From: Candidatus Enterococcus testudinis
GTDB lineage: Bacteria > Bacillota > Bacilli > Lactobacillales > Enterococcaceae
Reading direction: 5' to 3'
Assembly: GCF_002140915.1 (NCBI RefSeq)
Contig: NZ_NGKU01000001.1
Location: 602,799-666,798 of the forward strand
DNA length: 64,000 nt
Shown here piece after piece: positions 24,301 through 32,879 of the stretch. Numbering within the stretch: position 1 is the first letter of the stretch; every line of letters begins with the position of its first letter. A model generated the notes under the pieces. The model had not been told where the DNA came from. It did no database searches and saw only the letters and a list, made by a program, of their open reading frames with translations. The translations under genes and the position numbers were made by a program.

Positions 24301-26940
24301 ATGACAGAGGAATTATCCACAAAATACAATCCCCAAGAAGTTGAAGCCGGACGCTACCAAAACTGGCTCGACCATGATCGTTTCAAACCAAGCGGAAATA
24401 AAGAAGCCAAGCCCTATTCAATCGTGATCCCACCGCCAAACGTAACAGGGAAATTACATTTAGGCCATGCGTGGGATACCACATTGCAAGATATCATCAT
24501 TCGCCAAAAACGGATGCAAGGCTACGATACATTATGGTTGCCGGGTATGGACCATGCAGGGATCGCTACGCAAGCCAAAGTCGAGGAGAAACTACGTGAA
24601 CAAGGTATCTCTCGCTACGATCTTGGCCGCGAAACATTCATTGAGCAAGTATGGGATTGGAAAGAAGAATATGCCGGTCACATTCGTGAACAATGGGCCA
24701 AAATGGGCTTGTCATTGGATTATAGTCGCGAACGATTTACATTAGACGATGGACTATCAGATGCCGTTCGTAAAGTCTTTGTGACATTATATGAAAAAGG
24801 CTTGATTTACCGTGGAGAATATATCATCAACTGGGATCCACAAGCACGTACTGCATTGTCAGATATTGAAGTGATCCATAAGGACATTGAAGGTGCTTTT
24901 TATCATATGTCCTATGAGTTGGCAGACGGCAGCGGCGTCGTAGAAATCGCAACGACACGTCCAGAAACAATGCTTGGCGATACCGCGGTCGCTGTGCATC
25001 CAGATGATGAACGTTATCAAGATTTGATTGGCAAAATGGTGATCTTGCCATTGGTCAACAAAGAAATTCCCATCATTGCTGATACGTATGTTGACCAAGA
25101 ATTCGGAACAGGTGTTGTGAAAATCACACCTGCCCATGATCCAAATGACTTTGAGGTCGGTAATCGCCATGACTTGCCTCGTGTCAATGTCATGAATGAA
25201 GATGGCTCAATGAATGATTTGGCTGGCGCTTATGCTGGGATGGACCGTTTTGCCGCTAGGAAACAAATCGTCAAAGACTTGGATGAACTTGGCCGGTTGA
25301 TCAAAATCGAAAAAATGGTCCATAGTGTAGGGCACTCTGAACGTACGGGAGTTGTTGTGGAGCCGAGATTATCCACACAATGGTTTGTAAAAATGGCACC
25401 ACTTGCCCAACAAGCAATTGACAATCAAGCAACAGACGATGCAGTGGCATTTTATCCGCCACGGTTCAATCAGACCTTCTTGCGTTGGATGGACAACGTC
25501 CATGATTGGGTAATCTCTCGTCAGCTTTGGTGGGGTCATCAAATCCCAGCGTGGTACCATAAAGAAACTGGTGAAATGTACGTTGGCTTAGAGGCGCCGG
25601 CAGATGCAGAGAATTGGCAACAAGATCCAGATGTCTTGGATACTTGGTTTAGTTCAGCTTTATGGCCGTTTTCAACCATGGGTTGGCCGGATGAACAAAA
25701 CGAAGATTATCAACGCTACTTCCCAACCAATACGTTGGTCACCGGCTATGATATTATCTTCTTTTGGGTTAGCCGAATGATTTTCCAAAGCTTAGAATTT
25801 ACTGGTAAACGTCCCTTCGAGAATGTCTTGATCCATGGCTTGATTCGCGATGAACAAGGCCGCAAAATGAGTAAATCATTGGGCAATGGCATCGATCCGA
25901 TGGAAGTTATCGAGAAATACGGTGCGGATGCATTGCGTTGGTTCCTATCAAATGGTTCAGCACCAGGACAAGATGTTCGCTTCAGCTATGAAAAAATGGA
26001 TGCAGCGTGGAACTTTATCAACAAAATCTGGAATGCATCACGCTTTGTCTTGATGAACGTTGAAGGCATGAATGTGGAAGACATTGATTTTTCTGGTGAA
26101 AAATCAGTCGCTGATCGGTGGATCTTGACGCGACTAAATGAAACAATCGAGAAAGTCACTGATCTTTTTGAACGCTTTGAATTTGGTGAAGCGGGCCGCC
26201 AATTGTACAACTTTATCTGGGATGATTTCTGTGACTGGTATATCGAAATGTCCAAAGAAACGTTGTATGGGGACAATGAAGCTGCCAAACATGTCAACAA
26301 GAGTATTTTGGTTCATGTGCTTGATCACATCTTACGCCTGCTGCACCCAATCATGCCATTTGTGACCGAAGAAATTTGGAGTAAATTGCCACATACCGGT
26401 GAATCATTGGTTGTCGCACAATACCCAGTCGTTACACCAGAATGGTCAGATGACAAAGCAGCACAAGGTATGGAAGTCTTGAAAGAATTGATCCGATCAG
26501 TCCGCAATATTCGTGCTGAGGTCAATACACCATTGTCAAAACCAATCACACTCTTGATCCAAACCAATGATCAAACAGTGGAAGAATTCTTGATCAACAA
26601 CAAAAATTATATCGAACGTTTCTGCAATCCTGAAGAATTGGTGATTTCCAATGATCTAGATGCACCAGAACTTGCGATGTCCGCTATTTTGACCGGTGCG
26701 ACGATTTACTTGCCTCTAGCAGGATTGATCAATATCGAAGAAGAAATCAGTCGATTGGAAAAAGAATTGGATAAATACAATCAAGAAGTCAAACGTGTTC
26801 AAGGCAAACTATCGAATGAGCGTTTCGTGGCCAATGCCCCTGAAGAAGTGGTGGCTCAAGAACGCAGCAAAGAAGCCGACTATCTTGAAAAGAAACAACA
26901 AGTACAAGAGCGAATCGATCAATTACGGACGATTCAATAA
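24301..26940 (+). CDS. valS: Valyl-tRNA synthetase
   Basis: A 879-residue class Ia synthetase. The HIGH-type signature is in [16 protein letters not shown] (near 44-59), KMSKS is in [11 protein letters not shown] (near 520-530), and the editing domain lies between them. The C-terminal coiled coil (about 815-879, [19 protein letters not shown]) is typical of ValS. ATG 24301 follows ATAGGAGGAG; the open frame reaches a TTG at 24277 that lies before that site. It is controlled by the T-box upstream and may be co-transcribed with nothing else because a terminator follows. Confidence 0.98.
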   Translation: MTEELSTKYNPQEVEAGRYQNWLDHDRFKPSGNKEAKPYSIVIPPPNVTGKLHLGHAWDTTLQDIIIRQKRMQGYDTLWLPGMDHAGIATQAKVEEKLREQGISRYDLGRETFIEQVWDWKEEYAGHIREQWAKMGLSLDYSRERFTLDDGLSDAVRKVFVTLYEKGLIYRGEYIINWDPQARTALSDIEVIHKDIEGAFYHMSYELADGSGVVEIATTRPETMLGDTAVAVHPDDERYQDLIGKMVILPLVNKEIPIIADTYVDQEFGTGVVKITPAHDPNDFEVGNRHDLPRVNVMNEDGSMNDLAGAYAGMDRFAARKQIVKDLDELGRLIKIEKMVHSVGHSERTGVVVEPRLSTQWFVKMAPLAQQAIDNQATDDAVAFYPPRFNQTFLRWMDNVHDWVISRQLWWGHQIPAWYHKETGEMYVGLEAPADAENWQQDPDVLDTWFSSALWPFSTMGWPDEQNEDYQRYFPTNTLVTGYDIIFFWVSRMIFQSLEFTGKRPFENVLIHGLIRDEQGRKMSKSLGNGIDPMEVIEKYGADALRWFLSNGSAPGQDVRFSYEKMDAAWNFINKIWNASRFVLMNVEGMNVEDIDFSGEKSVADRWILTRLNETIEKVTDLFERFEFGEAGRQLYNFIWDDFCDWYIEMSKETLYGDNEAAKHVNKSILVHVLDHILRLLHPIMPFVTEEIWSKLPHTGESLVVAQYPVVTPEWSDDKAAQGMEVLKELIRSVRNIRAEVNTPLSKPITLLIQTNDQTVEEFLINNKNYIERFCNPEELVISNDLDAPELAMSAILTGATIYLPLAGLINIEEEISRLEKELDKYNQEVKRVQGKLSNERFVANAPEEVVAQERSKEADYLEKKQQVQERIDQLRTIQ

Positions 26941-26950
26941 GATCTATCAG

Positions 26951-26983
26951 GGAGCAGCTAGTAAGATAGCTGTTCCTTTTTTT
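26951..26983 (+). terminator. Terminator of valS
   Basis: GGAGCAGCTA (26951-26960) pairs with TAGCTGTTCC (26967-26976) with one G-U pair, followed by seven T. Confidence 0.85.
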
Positions 26984-27061
26984 CTGTAAAGGGGCGTCTT
27001 GAGGGAATAGAAATTAGGAAAGCAGCGTTTTTTTTGTTAAAATAAAAGCGAGGTGAACGAG

Positions 27062-28375
27062 ATGACAAGCGAAGAAGCAATTGCATGGATCCATGGTCGT
27101 TTAACGTTTGGCGTTAGACCCGGATTACGCCGTGTCGAGGCGTTATTGAAGCGATTAGGCAATCCAGAAAAAGAAGTAACCATGATCCATATCGCCGGGA
27201 CCAATGGCAAAGGATCGACCGTCAGTTATTTGCGTAGTTTATTAGAAGAGAGCGGTTTGCGGGTGGGGACATTTACTTCCCCCCATATCGAGTCCTTTAA
27301 TGAGCGGATTGAAATCAATGGGCAGTTTATTTCCGATGAGGATTTGGTTGGGTGGGTCGCGCGCCTGCAACCATTGGTAGCACAAATGGACCAAGAAGAA
27401 GACGTGACGGGCATCACACAATTTGAAATCATTACGGCCATGGCATTAGGCTATTTTGCTGAGCAGACAGTCGATGTTGCCTTGATCGAAGTAGGCCTTG
27501 GCGGTTTGTTGGATAGTACCAACGTCATCGCACCAATCCTGACAGCAATCACCACGATTGGCATGGATCATATGGATGTCCTTGGGGATACGGTCGAAGC
27601 GATTGCTGCCCATAAAGCGGGGATCATCAAGCCGGGTATCCCATTGGTTACAGGCAATATCTCTGAGCCGGCGCTATCAGTGATCGATGCCAAAGCCAAA
27701 GAAAATGCTGCTGCAACCTATCATTTGGGTGAAGACTACAACGTCAATTACCGTCATCCCGATGCTACGTGGGGCGAGGTCTTCGATTTTGACAATGTAC
27801 AGGGCAAAATCAAAAGCTTAGTGACCCCTATGCTTGGCCGCCATCAACCAGAAAATGCCGGTGTGGCTATCCAATTGTATGCATTATATTGTGAGCTGCA
27901 ACAGTTGCCTTTCACAACCAAAAATGTCCGCAATGGCGTAAAAAATGCCCATTGGCCAGCGCGAATGGAGAGGTTGAGCCAAGAACCATTGGTGATATTG
28001 GACGGTGCGCATAATACCCATGCCATGACACGTCTAGTGGACACAATGAAGGAAGAATTCAGTGCGTATCGTATCCATATTCTTTTTTCGGCACTAGAAA
28101 CCAAAAATATTTCCGATATGTTAGATCAACTGCTGCAGATTCCCCAAGCTGAGATTTATATGACGACCTTTGATTTTCCTAAAGCTGTTAACTTAGCTGC
28201 GGGCTATCAGGATATCGATCCGAAAAGAATTTCAACCGTCTCACTCTGGCAGTTTGGGTTGGCAGAGTTATTAGAAAAAATGACCAGCGATGATTTACTG
28301 CTAGTCACAGGTTCATTATATTTTGTTTCAGAAGTACGAGAATTATTACGATCATTAGGAGGAAACAATGGCTAA
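27062..28375 (+). CDS. folC: Folylpolyglutamate synthase/dihydrofolate synthase
   Basis: A 437-residue Mur-ligase-family enzyme that adds glutamates to folates. The ATP loop is HIAGTNGKGSTVSYL (near 45-59), with FTSPHIESFNERI (near 74-86) and LDGAHNTHAM (near 314-323) further marks. ATG 27062 is five bases after GAGGTGA; the GTG at 27053 is inside that site. It overlaps the next gene by eight bases, so the two are coupled. Confidence 0.95.
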   Translation: MTSEEAIAWIHGRLTFGVRPGLRRVEALLKRLGNPEKEVTMIHIAGTNGKGSTVSYLRSLLEESGLRVGTFTSPHIESFNERIEINGQFISDEDLVGWVARLQPLVAQMDQEEDVTGITQFEIITAMALGYFAEQTVDVALIEVGLGGLLDSTNVIAPILTAITTIGMDHMDVLGDTVEAIAAHKAGIIKPGIPLVTGNISEPALSVIDAKAKENAAATYHLGEDYNVNYRHPDATWGEVFDFDNVQGKIKSLVTPMLGRHQPENAGVAIQLYALYCELQQLPFTTKNVRNGVKNAHWPARMERLSQEPLVILDGAHNTHAMTRLVDTMKEEFSAYRIHILFSALETKNISDMLDQLLQIPQAEIYMTTFDFPKAVNLAAGYQDIDPKRISTVSLWQFGLAELLEKMTSDDLLLVTGSLYFVSEVRELLRSLGGNNG

Positions 28376-29042
28376 GTTGCAAGGTGTGATTTTCGATATG
28401 GATGGTTTGTTGTTCGATACAGAGTTGTTGTATTATCAGGCCACACAAGAGGTTGCCGATGAGATGGGTATTCCCTACAGCAAAGAATTATATTTGGCGT
28501 ATGTTGGTGTCTCAGACGAAGAAGTATGGGCGGCCTATCATGAACGATTTGATCCTGATTTCGGTCATGATACAGTGGCGTGTTTTATCCAAGCCGCATT
28601 TGATCGAACAGTGACCTTGTTCCAACAAGGCGCTGCCGAACTCAAACCCGGCGTGCACACGCTATTACGCTTCTTAGATGAGCAGCAGATTCCACGTATC
28701 TTAGCGTCAAGCAATCAACGGGCTGTCATTGATACCTTGTTGGCAGCGGCTGATTTAACGGCAGCATTTCCTGAAATCGTCTGTTTTGATGATGTGGCTA
28801 AAGCGAAGCCAGATCCGGAAATCTTTGAGAAAGCCCAACAGATCCTTGGCGTTCCGAAAGCCTCCTTGGTTATTTTAGAAGATTCCGCCAATGGCATTCA
28901 TGCAGCCCATAGTGCAGGGATCTCTGTCATCATGATACCTGATTTGATTGCCCCAACAACGATCATTGAAGAGAAAGTATTGGCTATCTTGCCTGCTTTG
29001 ACAGATGTGCCAGCGTTTCTTTCAGAAGCCTACACAATATAA
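28368..29042 (+). CDS. HAD hydrolase, beta-phosphoglucomutase-like
   Basis: A 224-residue HAD subfamily IA enzyme: motif I FDMDGLLFDTE (near 9-19), motif II ASSN (near 113-116), Lys in AKAKPDPEIF (near 143-152) and motif IV LEDSANGIHAA (near 168-178). The DMDG..FDTE form with a four-helix cap is shared by phosphoglucomutases and by sugar-phosphate or riboflavin-precursor phosphatases, so the substrate is open. ATG 28368 lies within the end of folC, behind GGAGG. Confidence 0.9.
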   Translation: MAKLQGVIFDMDGLLFDTELLYYQATQEVADEMGIPYSKELYLAYVGVSDEEVWAAYHERFDPDFGHDTVACFIQAAFDRTVTLFQQGAAELKPGVHTLLRFLDEQQIPRILASSNQRAVIDTLLAAADLTAAFPEIVCFDDVAKAKPDPEIFEKAQQILGVPKASLVILEDSANGIHAAHSAGISVIMIPDLIAPTTIIEEKVLAILPALTDVPAFLSEAYTI

Positions 29043-29116
29043 ATAATGGATACATCCAATCAACTGAAACTCTTTTGCGTATTTCTATTATAGAATATGG
29101 CAAAGGAGTTTTTTTG

Positions 29117-29797
29117 ATGACGAAAACAATTATTCCCCAAAGCTCGTTTCCTCGCGAACGGATGCTGCATTATGGGGTGGATGCATTATCAAATCAAGAA
29201 TTATTGGCGATCGTATTGCGTACCGGTGCACATCCGTTGAATGTCTTGGAATTGGCAGGGGTTATTTTGAACCGTTTTGAGAATATTTATGAACTCAAGC
29301 AAGTCACACTGGACGAGCTGCAGGAAATTCGCGGTGTTGGACAGATCAAAGCAATTGAGATCAAAGCGATGATCGAATTGGGCGGTCGGATCCAGCGAGC
29401 CGGACAACCGAAATATGGCAAAGTCAATTCCAGTATGGATATTGCGAAACATATGATGCAAGAACTGAAAGACTATCGGCAAGAACACTTACTTTGTTTG
29501 TACCTCAACACCAAGAATGAGATCATTCAGAAAAAGACCTTGTTTATTGGCTCGCTGAATCAATCGATTGCACATCCGCGAGAAATTTTTCATGGTGCAG
29601 TTCGTTGCAGCGCCGCCCGGGTGATTGCGGTCCATAACCATCCCAGTGGTAGTCCGCAACCCAGCGAGGCCGATTTGGCCTTTACACGACGCTTGATGAA
29701 GTGTGGTGAGATCATGGGCATTGATTTACTCGATCACTTGATTATAGGCGACAATGCATACGTGAGTTTGCGAGAAGAAGGGTTATGGGAGGAGTAA
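29117..29797 (+). CDS. radC: RadC family protein (JAMM/MPN+ domain)
   Basis: A 226-residue RadC protein. An N-terminal helix-hairpin-helix region (LQEIRGVGQIKAIEIKAM, near 70-87) precedes the JAMM metalloprotease-like motif HNHPSGSPQPSEAD (near 174-187). The role in DNA repair is disputed. ATG 29117 follows AAGGAG. The last 24 bases of the gene and three after it are duplicated downstream of the adapter artefact at 29801-29838. The coding frame itself is intact and has normal length. Confidence 0.95.
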   Translation: MTKTIIPQSSFPRERMLHYGVDALSNQELLAIVLRTGAHPLNVLELAGVILNRFENIYELKQVTLDELQEIRGVGQIKAIEIKAMIELGGRIQRAGQPKYGKVNSSMDIAKHMMQELKDYRQEHLLCLYLNTKNEIIQKKTLFIGSLNQSIAHPREIFHGAVRCSAARVIAVHNHPSGSPQPSEADLAFTRRLMKCGEIMGIDLLDHLIIGDNAYVSLREEGLWEE

Positions 29798-29800
29798 GTA
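29774..29800 (+). repeat. 27-base direct repeat, left copy (end of radC)
   Basis: The 27 bases at 29774-29800 are identical to 29839-29865. They include the radC stop codon (29795-29797). The repeat flanks the mosaic-end palindrome and probably reflects one genomic sequence counted twice in the assembly. Confidence 0.97.
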
Positions 29801-29838
29801 CTGTCTCTTATACACATCTAGATGTGTATAAGAGACAG
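29801..29838. other. Two synthetic Tn5/Nextera mosaic ends head to head (artefact)
   Basis: 29801-29819 reads CTGTCTCTTATACACATCT, the 19-base hyperactive Tn5 mosaic end used in Nextera libraries, and 29820-29838 is its exact reverse complement. Together they form a perfect 38-base palindrome. Natural Tn5 outer and inner ends differ from this sequence. No transposon lies between the ends. This is adapter sequence left in the assembly, not part of the genome. Confidence 0.95.
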
Positions 29839-29865
29839 GAAGAAGGGTTATGGGAGGAGTAAGTA
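29839..29865 (+). repeat. 27-base direct repeat, right copy (assembly duplicate)
   Basis: Identical to 29774-29800. A natural Tn5 insertion duplicates nine bases, so 27 argues for two overlapping library fragments joined through the palindromic adapter. Confidence 0.95.
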
Positions 29866-29879
29866 GGGTTGTTTTATAA

Positions 29880-29931
29880 TTTTGTCTAAAATAATCTTTT
29901 TATATAAAATAATTCTTTTATTTAGACAAAA
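29880..29931. promoter_or_regulatory. Inverted repeat in the AT-rich promoter region of the membrane-protein gene
   Basis: TTTTGTCTAAA (29880-29890) and TTTAGACAAAA (29921-29931) are perfect 11-base inverted arms 30 bases apart. A likely -10 (TATAAA, 29943-29948) follows. The arms could bind a dimeric or looping repressor, or form a hairpin; nothing decides between these. Confidence 0.45.
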
Positions 29932-29981
29932 ATATGCTATTGTATAAATTATCTTATGGGATGTAGAAAGTAGGATAATGG

Positions 29982-31685
29982 ATGCAGTTTTGGAAAAAAA
30001 GTCAGAATATCGGCTATGTATTGGCCTTGTTAGGGTGCGCAGTAGTTTTGGTTTTGCCGCAGATCGTCTTAGGCAGCTTAGTGATTTCATCGGATTCATT
30101 GTTTCACTTTAATCGTTTTTATGATACAGCGATGCAAATCAAGGAAGGGAATATGCAATACTTTGTCAGTTTTTACGGTTTTCAGCAGAGTGGGCGGATC
30201 GTCAATGCACTCTATGGCCCAATCATCGCGTATCTCCATGGTGGGTTGGTTGTGCTGAGTCCCAATTGGTTCTTCTATCAAGTCAGTGCCAATTTTTTGT
30301 TGTATGTTCTGGCAGGCTATTCAATGTATGGACTACTTTGTGCTTGCAGGATACGACCAGCAACGTCATGTTTGTTCAGTGTGGTCTATCTGACGACCTA
30401 TGCGATTCAATACTGGATGATGCGACAGGGATTTTCTAGTTGGGGTGCAGCGATCTTGCCCCTTTGCTTGATTCCATATATGCAATGGATGCAGACAAAA
30501 AAGTTTGACCCTTTCAAAGTGGGGATCAGTGTGGCTTTAGCTGTTCAAGTCCATCTGATGACTGCTTTGTTTGTGGGTCTGATTTATGCATTCGGATTGA
30601 TTGGGATTCTTTGGCAAAAGAAGCGAGTGGACTGGTCCTTGTGCTGGAAGATTGTACAATCGATCGTTGTATTTCTATTTTTGACTGCAAATATTTGGCT
30701 GACTATGCTGCTGATTTATCAAGGAAATACATTGTTGCCGCCCTTCATCAATCGCAATATGTATCGTAGTACAATCACCTACAATAGTACCTACTGGATA
30801 ATGACACCAACGATTTTGATTGCCGGGGTATTCTTTATGATTGGAGAAGGGGTGCTGTCTTTTCGACGGTTATCCTTTGATAGGCGCATGTTGTTTCTGC
30901 CGTTTTCGTTTTTTGTGTTGCTCAGTACCAACATTGTACCTTGGCGATTCTTGGTTGAGAATCATTTCTTCCTCGCCGAGCTGATCCAGTTTCCGTTTCG
31001 TTTCTTTATCCCGGCGACGACGTTGATGATGGTTTATTTAGCGAAGCGCTGGCAGGAAAAGGTTACGCACCGATATTGGCATCTCTTGGTGATCGTTTGT
31101 GCGGTGGGGCAGTGTTTGCTGATGAATACGGAAGCAAATTTACGTTGGCACCAATCAGAAGCGCCTTTTCAAACAAGAAAACATACAACCCATTTTTCAG
31201 AAGACATCCAACGCACCAAAGAAGCCTTCCATTCCACTGACAAACAAGCGGCTTTGCTGCTGCTTCAAAAAGGGACGCCGGATTATGTGCCGATTTATAG
31301 GGAAGATGATGCCAATAAGTATGAAGCCTATACAGAACAAATGATTCTCCCAAATGCAGATTTTGACAAAGTAGTGCAAGGCAATCAGCTGATCTTGCGT
31401 TGGCAGGGGCAAGAGGGACGACAAAGACAACTGCCTTTGATCATTTATGATCGGACAATCGTACATTTGAATGGTGCACCTCTCGAAGGTGAGTCATTAC
31501 AATTAACAACCATCGGTGCCCCTATAGTGATAGAAAATGCAGGAATGAATCAGATGACCATTGCTTATCCCACACCTCGCGGCTTTCTGGCTGTTCTATG
31601 TGTTGTATTGTTTCTTTGGCTCTTGGTGATCGGCAAATATGGCAAACGACTTGTCATACGGCAGCGTTGCTTTAAAAAATCATGA
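29982..31685 (+). CDS. GT-C-like/PTPS-related polytopic membrane protein
   Basis: A 567-residue membrane protein with roughly nine to eleven helices. After the first helix it has SSDSLFHFNRFYDT, an acidic outer-loop motif like that of GT-C glycosyltransferases and the 6-pyruvoyl-tetrahydropterin synthase-related membrane family. The C-terminal part (about 375-535) is a soluble outer domain, followed by a last helix and a basic tail (RLVIRQRCFKKS). It may transfer sugars or other groups to envelope polymers, by inference. ATG 29982 is six bases after AGGA. There are no obvious partner genes. Confidence 0.65.
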   Translation: MQFWKKSQNIGYVLALLGCAVVLVLPQIVLGSLVISSDSLFHFNRFYDTAMQIKEGNMQYFVSFYGFQQSGRIVNALYGPIIAYLHGGLVVLSPNWFFYQVSANFLLYVLAGYSMYGLLCACRIRPATSCLFSVVYLTTYAIQYWMMRQGFSSWGAAILPLCLIPYMQWMQTKKFDPFKVGISVALAVQVHLMTALFVGLIYAFGLIGILWQKKRVDWSLCWKIVQSIVVFLFLTANIWLTMLLIYQGNTLLPPFINRNMYRSTITYNSTYWIMTPTILIAGVFFMIGEGVLSFRRLSFDRRMLFLPFSFFVLLSTNIVPWRFLVENHFFLAELIQFPFRFFIPATTLMMVYLAKRWQEKVTHRYWHLLVIVCAVGQCLLMNTEANLRWHQSEAPFQTRKHTTHFSEDIQRTKEAFHSTDKQAALLLLQKGTPDYVPIYREDDANKYEAYTEQMILPNADFDKVVQGNQLILRWQGQEGRQRQLPLIIYDRTIVHLNGAPLEGESLQLTTIGAPIVIENAGMNQMTIAYPTPRGFLAVLCVVLFLWLLVIGKYGKRLVIRQRCFKKS

Positions 31686-31734
31686 AATATCTAAAAATGA
31701 TTAAAAATCAGCGAGAAAGAATTAATCTTCTGTC

Positions 31735-31763
31735 TTGCAAAAAAATATCTTCAAGTGTAAAAT
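31735..31763 (+). promoter_or_regulatory. Promoter of the cold-shock gene
   Basis: TTGCAA (31735-31740), 17-base spacer, TAAAAT (31758-31763). It leaves a long untranslated leader of about 104 bases, as expected for cold-shock mRNAs. Confidence 0.75.
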
Positions 31764-31873
31764 ATTATTGTAATTTTGTTTGCAGTATAGATGTTGAAAC
31801 GTAAGGGACACCTCTATCGCACAAAAGCAACGTTACACACAATTAAGTGCTGATGCACGAGGAGGTTTTTTTA

Positions 31874-32074
31874 ATGGAACAAGGTACAGTAAAATGGTTT
31901 AATGCTGAAAAAGGGTTTGGTTTTATCTCTCGCGAAGACGGTACAGATGTATTTGTACATTTCTCAGCTATCCAAGGTGAAGGATTCAAAACATTAGAAG
32001 AAGGTCAAGCAGTGACTTTCGACGTTGAAGATTCAGACCGCGGACCTCAAGCAGTAAACGTAAACAAAGCATAA
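31874..32074 (+). CDS. Cold-shock protein, CspA family
   Basis: A 66-residue single cold-shock domain that binds single-stranded RNA and DNA. RNP1 is KGFGFI (near 16-21) and RNP2 is VFVHFSAI (near 30-37). ATG 31874 follows GAGGAGG; the frame is open upstream but the protein begins [10 protein letters not shown] as the family does. The long leader is likely to control translation with temperature. It ends at a terminator shared with the convergent XRE gene. Confidence 0.97.
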   Translation: MEQGTVKWFNAEKGFGFISREDGTDVFVHFSAIQGEGFKTLEEGQAVTFDVEDSDRGPQAVNVNKA

Positions 32075-32119
32075 GACTTGTTTAGCACTGCTTTTGCGTA
32101 CAATCGATATCAAAAGCCC

Positions 32120-32150
32120 AAAAGACCATCTAGTCGATGGTCTTTTTTTT
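32120..32150. terminator. Bidirectional terminator overlapping the end of the XRE gene
   Basis: AAAAGACCATC (32120-32130) pairs with GATGGTCTTTT (32136-32146) around a five-base loop. The loop carries the minus-strand TAG stop of the XRE gene, so its last codons lie in the stem. Confidence 0.88.
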
Positions 32151-32468
32151 GATTGCTTTGCTTTTGATGTAGGCGATAAATGACAATATTTCTTTCAGAT
32201 CATCTTCATCTAGAGATGAATCATGTGCAGCATCCACAAGCGTACGTTGATAATCAGATGAATAGGTTATTTGCGATGTTCTTCCTAGAAGAAAGTCCGT
32301 AGTCACACCAAACAAATCAGCTAATGCTTGCAGCGTGCGGAAATCCGGCTCTCGTTTACCCAATTCGTATGCTGTGTATGCGGGCCGTGTGATACCGATC
32401 TGATGGGCTATTTCTTGCTGAGTAAAATTATTTTTTAAGCGTAATTCTTTAATGACATGAGGAAACAT
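32130..32468 (-). CDS. XRE-family transcriptional regulator
   Basis: A 112-residue regulator with an N-terminal helix-turn-helix (about 3-60: FTQQEIAHQIGITRPAYTAYELGKREPDFRTLQALADLFGV) and a short helical C-terminal part that likely dimerises. ATG 32468 follows AGGTG; a further in-frame ATG at 32486 precedes that site. It is divergent from the mannosidase operon, and the shared intergenic region contains two perfect GTAAC-N5-GTTAC sites, so it probably represses the operon and itself. It has no phage-type context here. Confidence 0.88.
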   Translation of the reverse strand: MFPHVIKELRLKNNFTQQEIAHQIGITRPAYTAYELGKREPDFRTLQALADLFGVTTDFLLGRTSQITYSSDYQRTLVDAAHDSSLDEDDLKEILSFIAYIKSKAIKKKTID

Positions 32469-32493
32469 AATGACACCTGCTTTCATCGTGATA

Positions 32494-32508
32494 GTAACAT
32501 AGCGTTAC
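32494..32508. promoter_or_regulatory. Operator-like site 1 (GTAAC-N5-GTTAC)
   Basis: A perfect 5-bp inverted repeat with five-base spacer, 26 bases upstream of the minus-strand XRE start. Degenerate relatives with the same spacing lie at 32531-32545 and 32592-32606. Confidence 0.65.
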
Positions 32509-32555
32509 GAAGAAAAAAAGCTGAACGCTGGTTGCTTTTTGTTACTTTATTCACG

Positions 32556-32584
32556 TTGACAAGTAACGATTGGTTACCTATAAT
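32556..32584 (+). promoter_or_regulatory. Consensus promoter of the XRE/ABC/alpha-mannosidase operon
   Basis: TTGACA (32556-32561), exactly 17 bases, TATAAT (32579-32584): a perfect sigma-A consensus. The spacer contains operator site 2, so this very strong promoter must be tightly repressed. Confidence 0.9.
32563..32577. promoter_or_regulatory. Operator-like site 2 inside the promoter spacer
   Basis: GTAAC-GATTG-GTTAC, the same perfect repeat and spacing as site 1, placed between the -35 and -10 where bound protein would block RNA polymerase. Confidence 0.7.
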
Positions 32585-32627
32585 TAATATTGTGTCGTAT
32601 CGTTACTTTGTAGAAGGGAGTAAAATC

Positions 32628-32879
32628 ATGAGGGAATGGTTAATAAAAATAAGAGAAGAGAGGGGGTATACACAAGAGCAAGCTGCGAATAAGGCTGATA
32701 TTGAACGTTCTTATTATAATATGATCGAACGAGGCAAGCGTCGACCTAGTGTCGATGTGGCACAGAAAATCGGTCATGCCTTGCATTTTGAATGGACCTG
32801 TTTTTATACAAAGGAATGTAACGAAAAGACACCATGTGAAGGGTTAAATCATCAACATGAACAAGGAGGGGATATTTAG
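32628..32879 (+). CDS. Small XRE-family regulator, first gene of the mannosidase operon
   Basis: An 83-residue single helix-turn-helix protein (about 1-60: REERGYTQEQAANKADIERSYYNMIERGKRRPSVDVAQKIGHALHF), followed by the common short tail FEWTCFYTKECNEKTPC with three cysteines. ATG 32628 follows AAGGGAG. The frame is open far upstream but that part covers the promoter. It is transcribed with the transporter and mannosidase genes and likely acts with or against the divergent XRE protein. A role for the cysteines is unproven. Confidence 0.88.
   Translation: MREWLIKIREERGYTQEQAANKADIERSYYNMIERGKRRPSVDVAQKIGHALHFEWTCFYTKECNEKTPCEGLNHQHEQGGDI

Noticed and set aside
29774-29865. A genuine Tn5-type transposition event with target duplication
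   Set aside because: Both ends are the synthetic 19-base mosaic end with nothing between them, and the duplication is 27 bases instead of nine. A library or assembly artefact explains it better.
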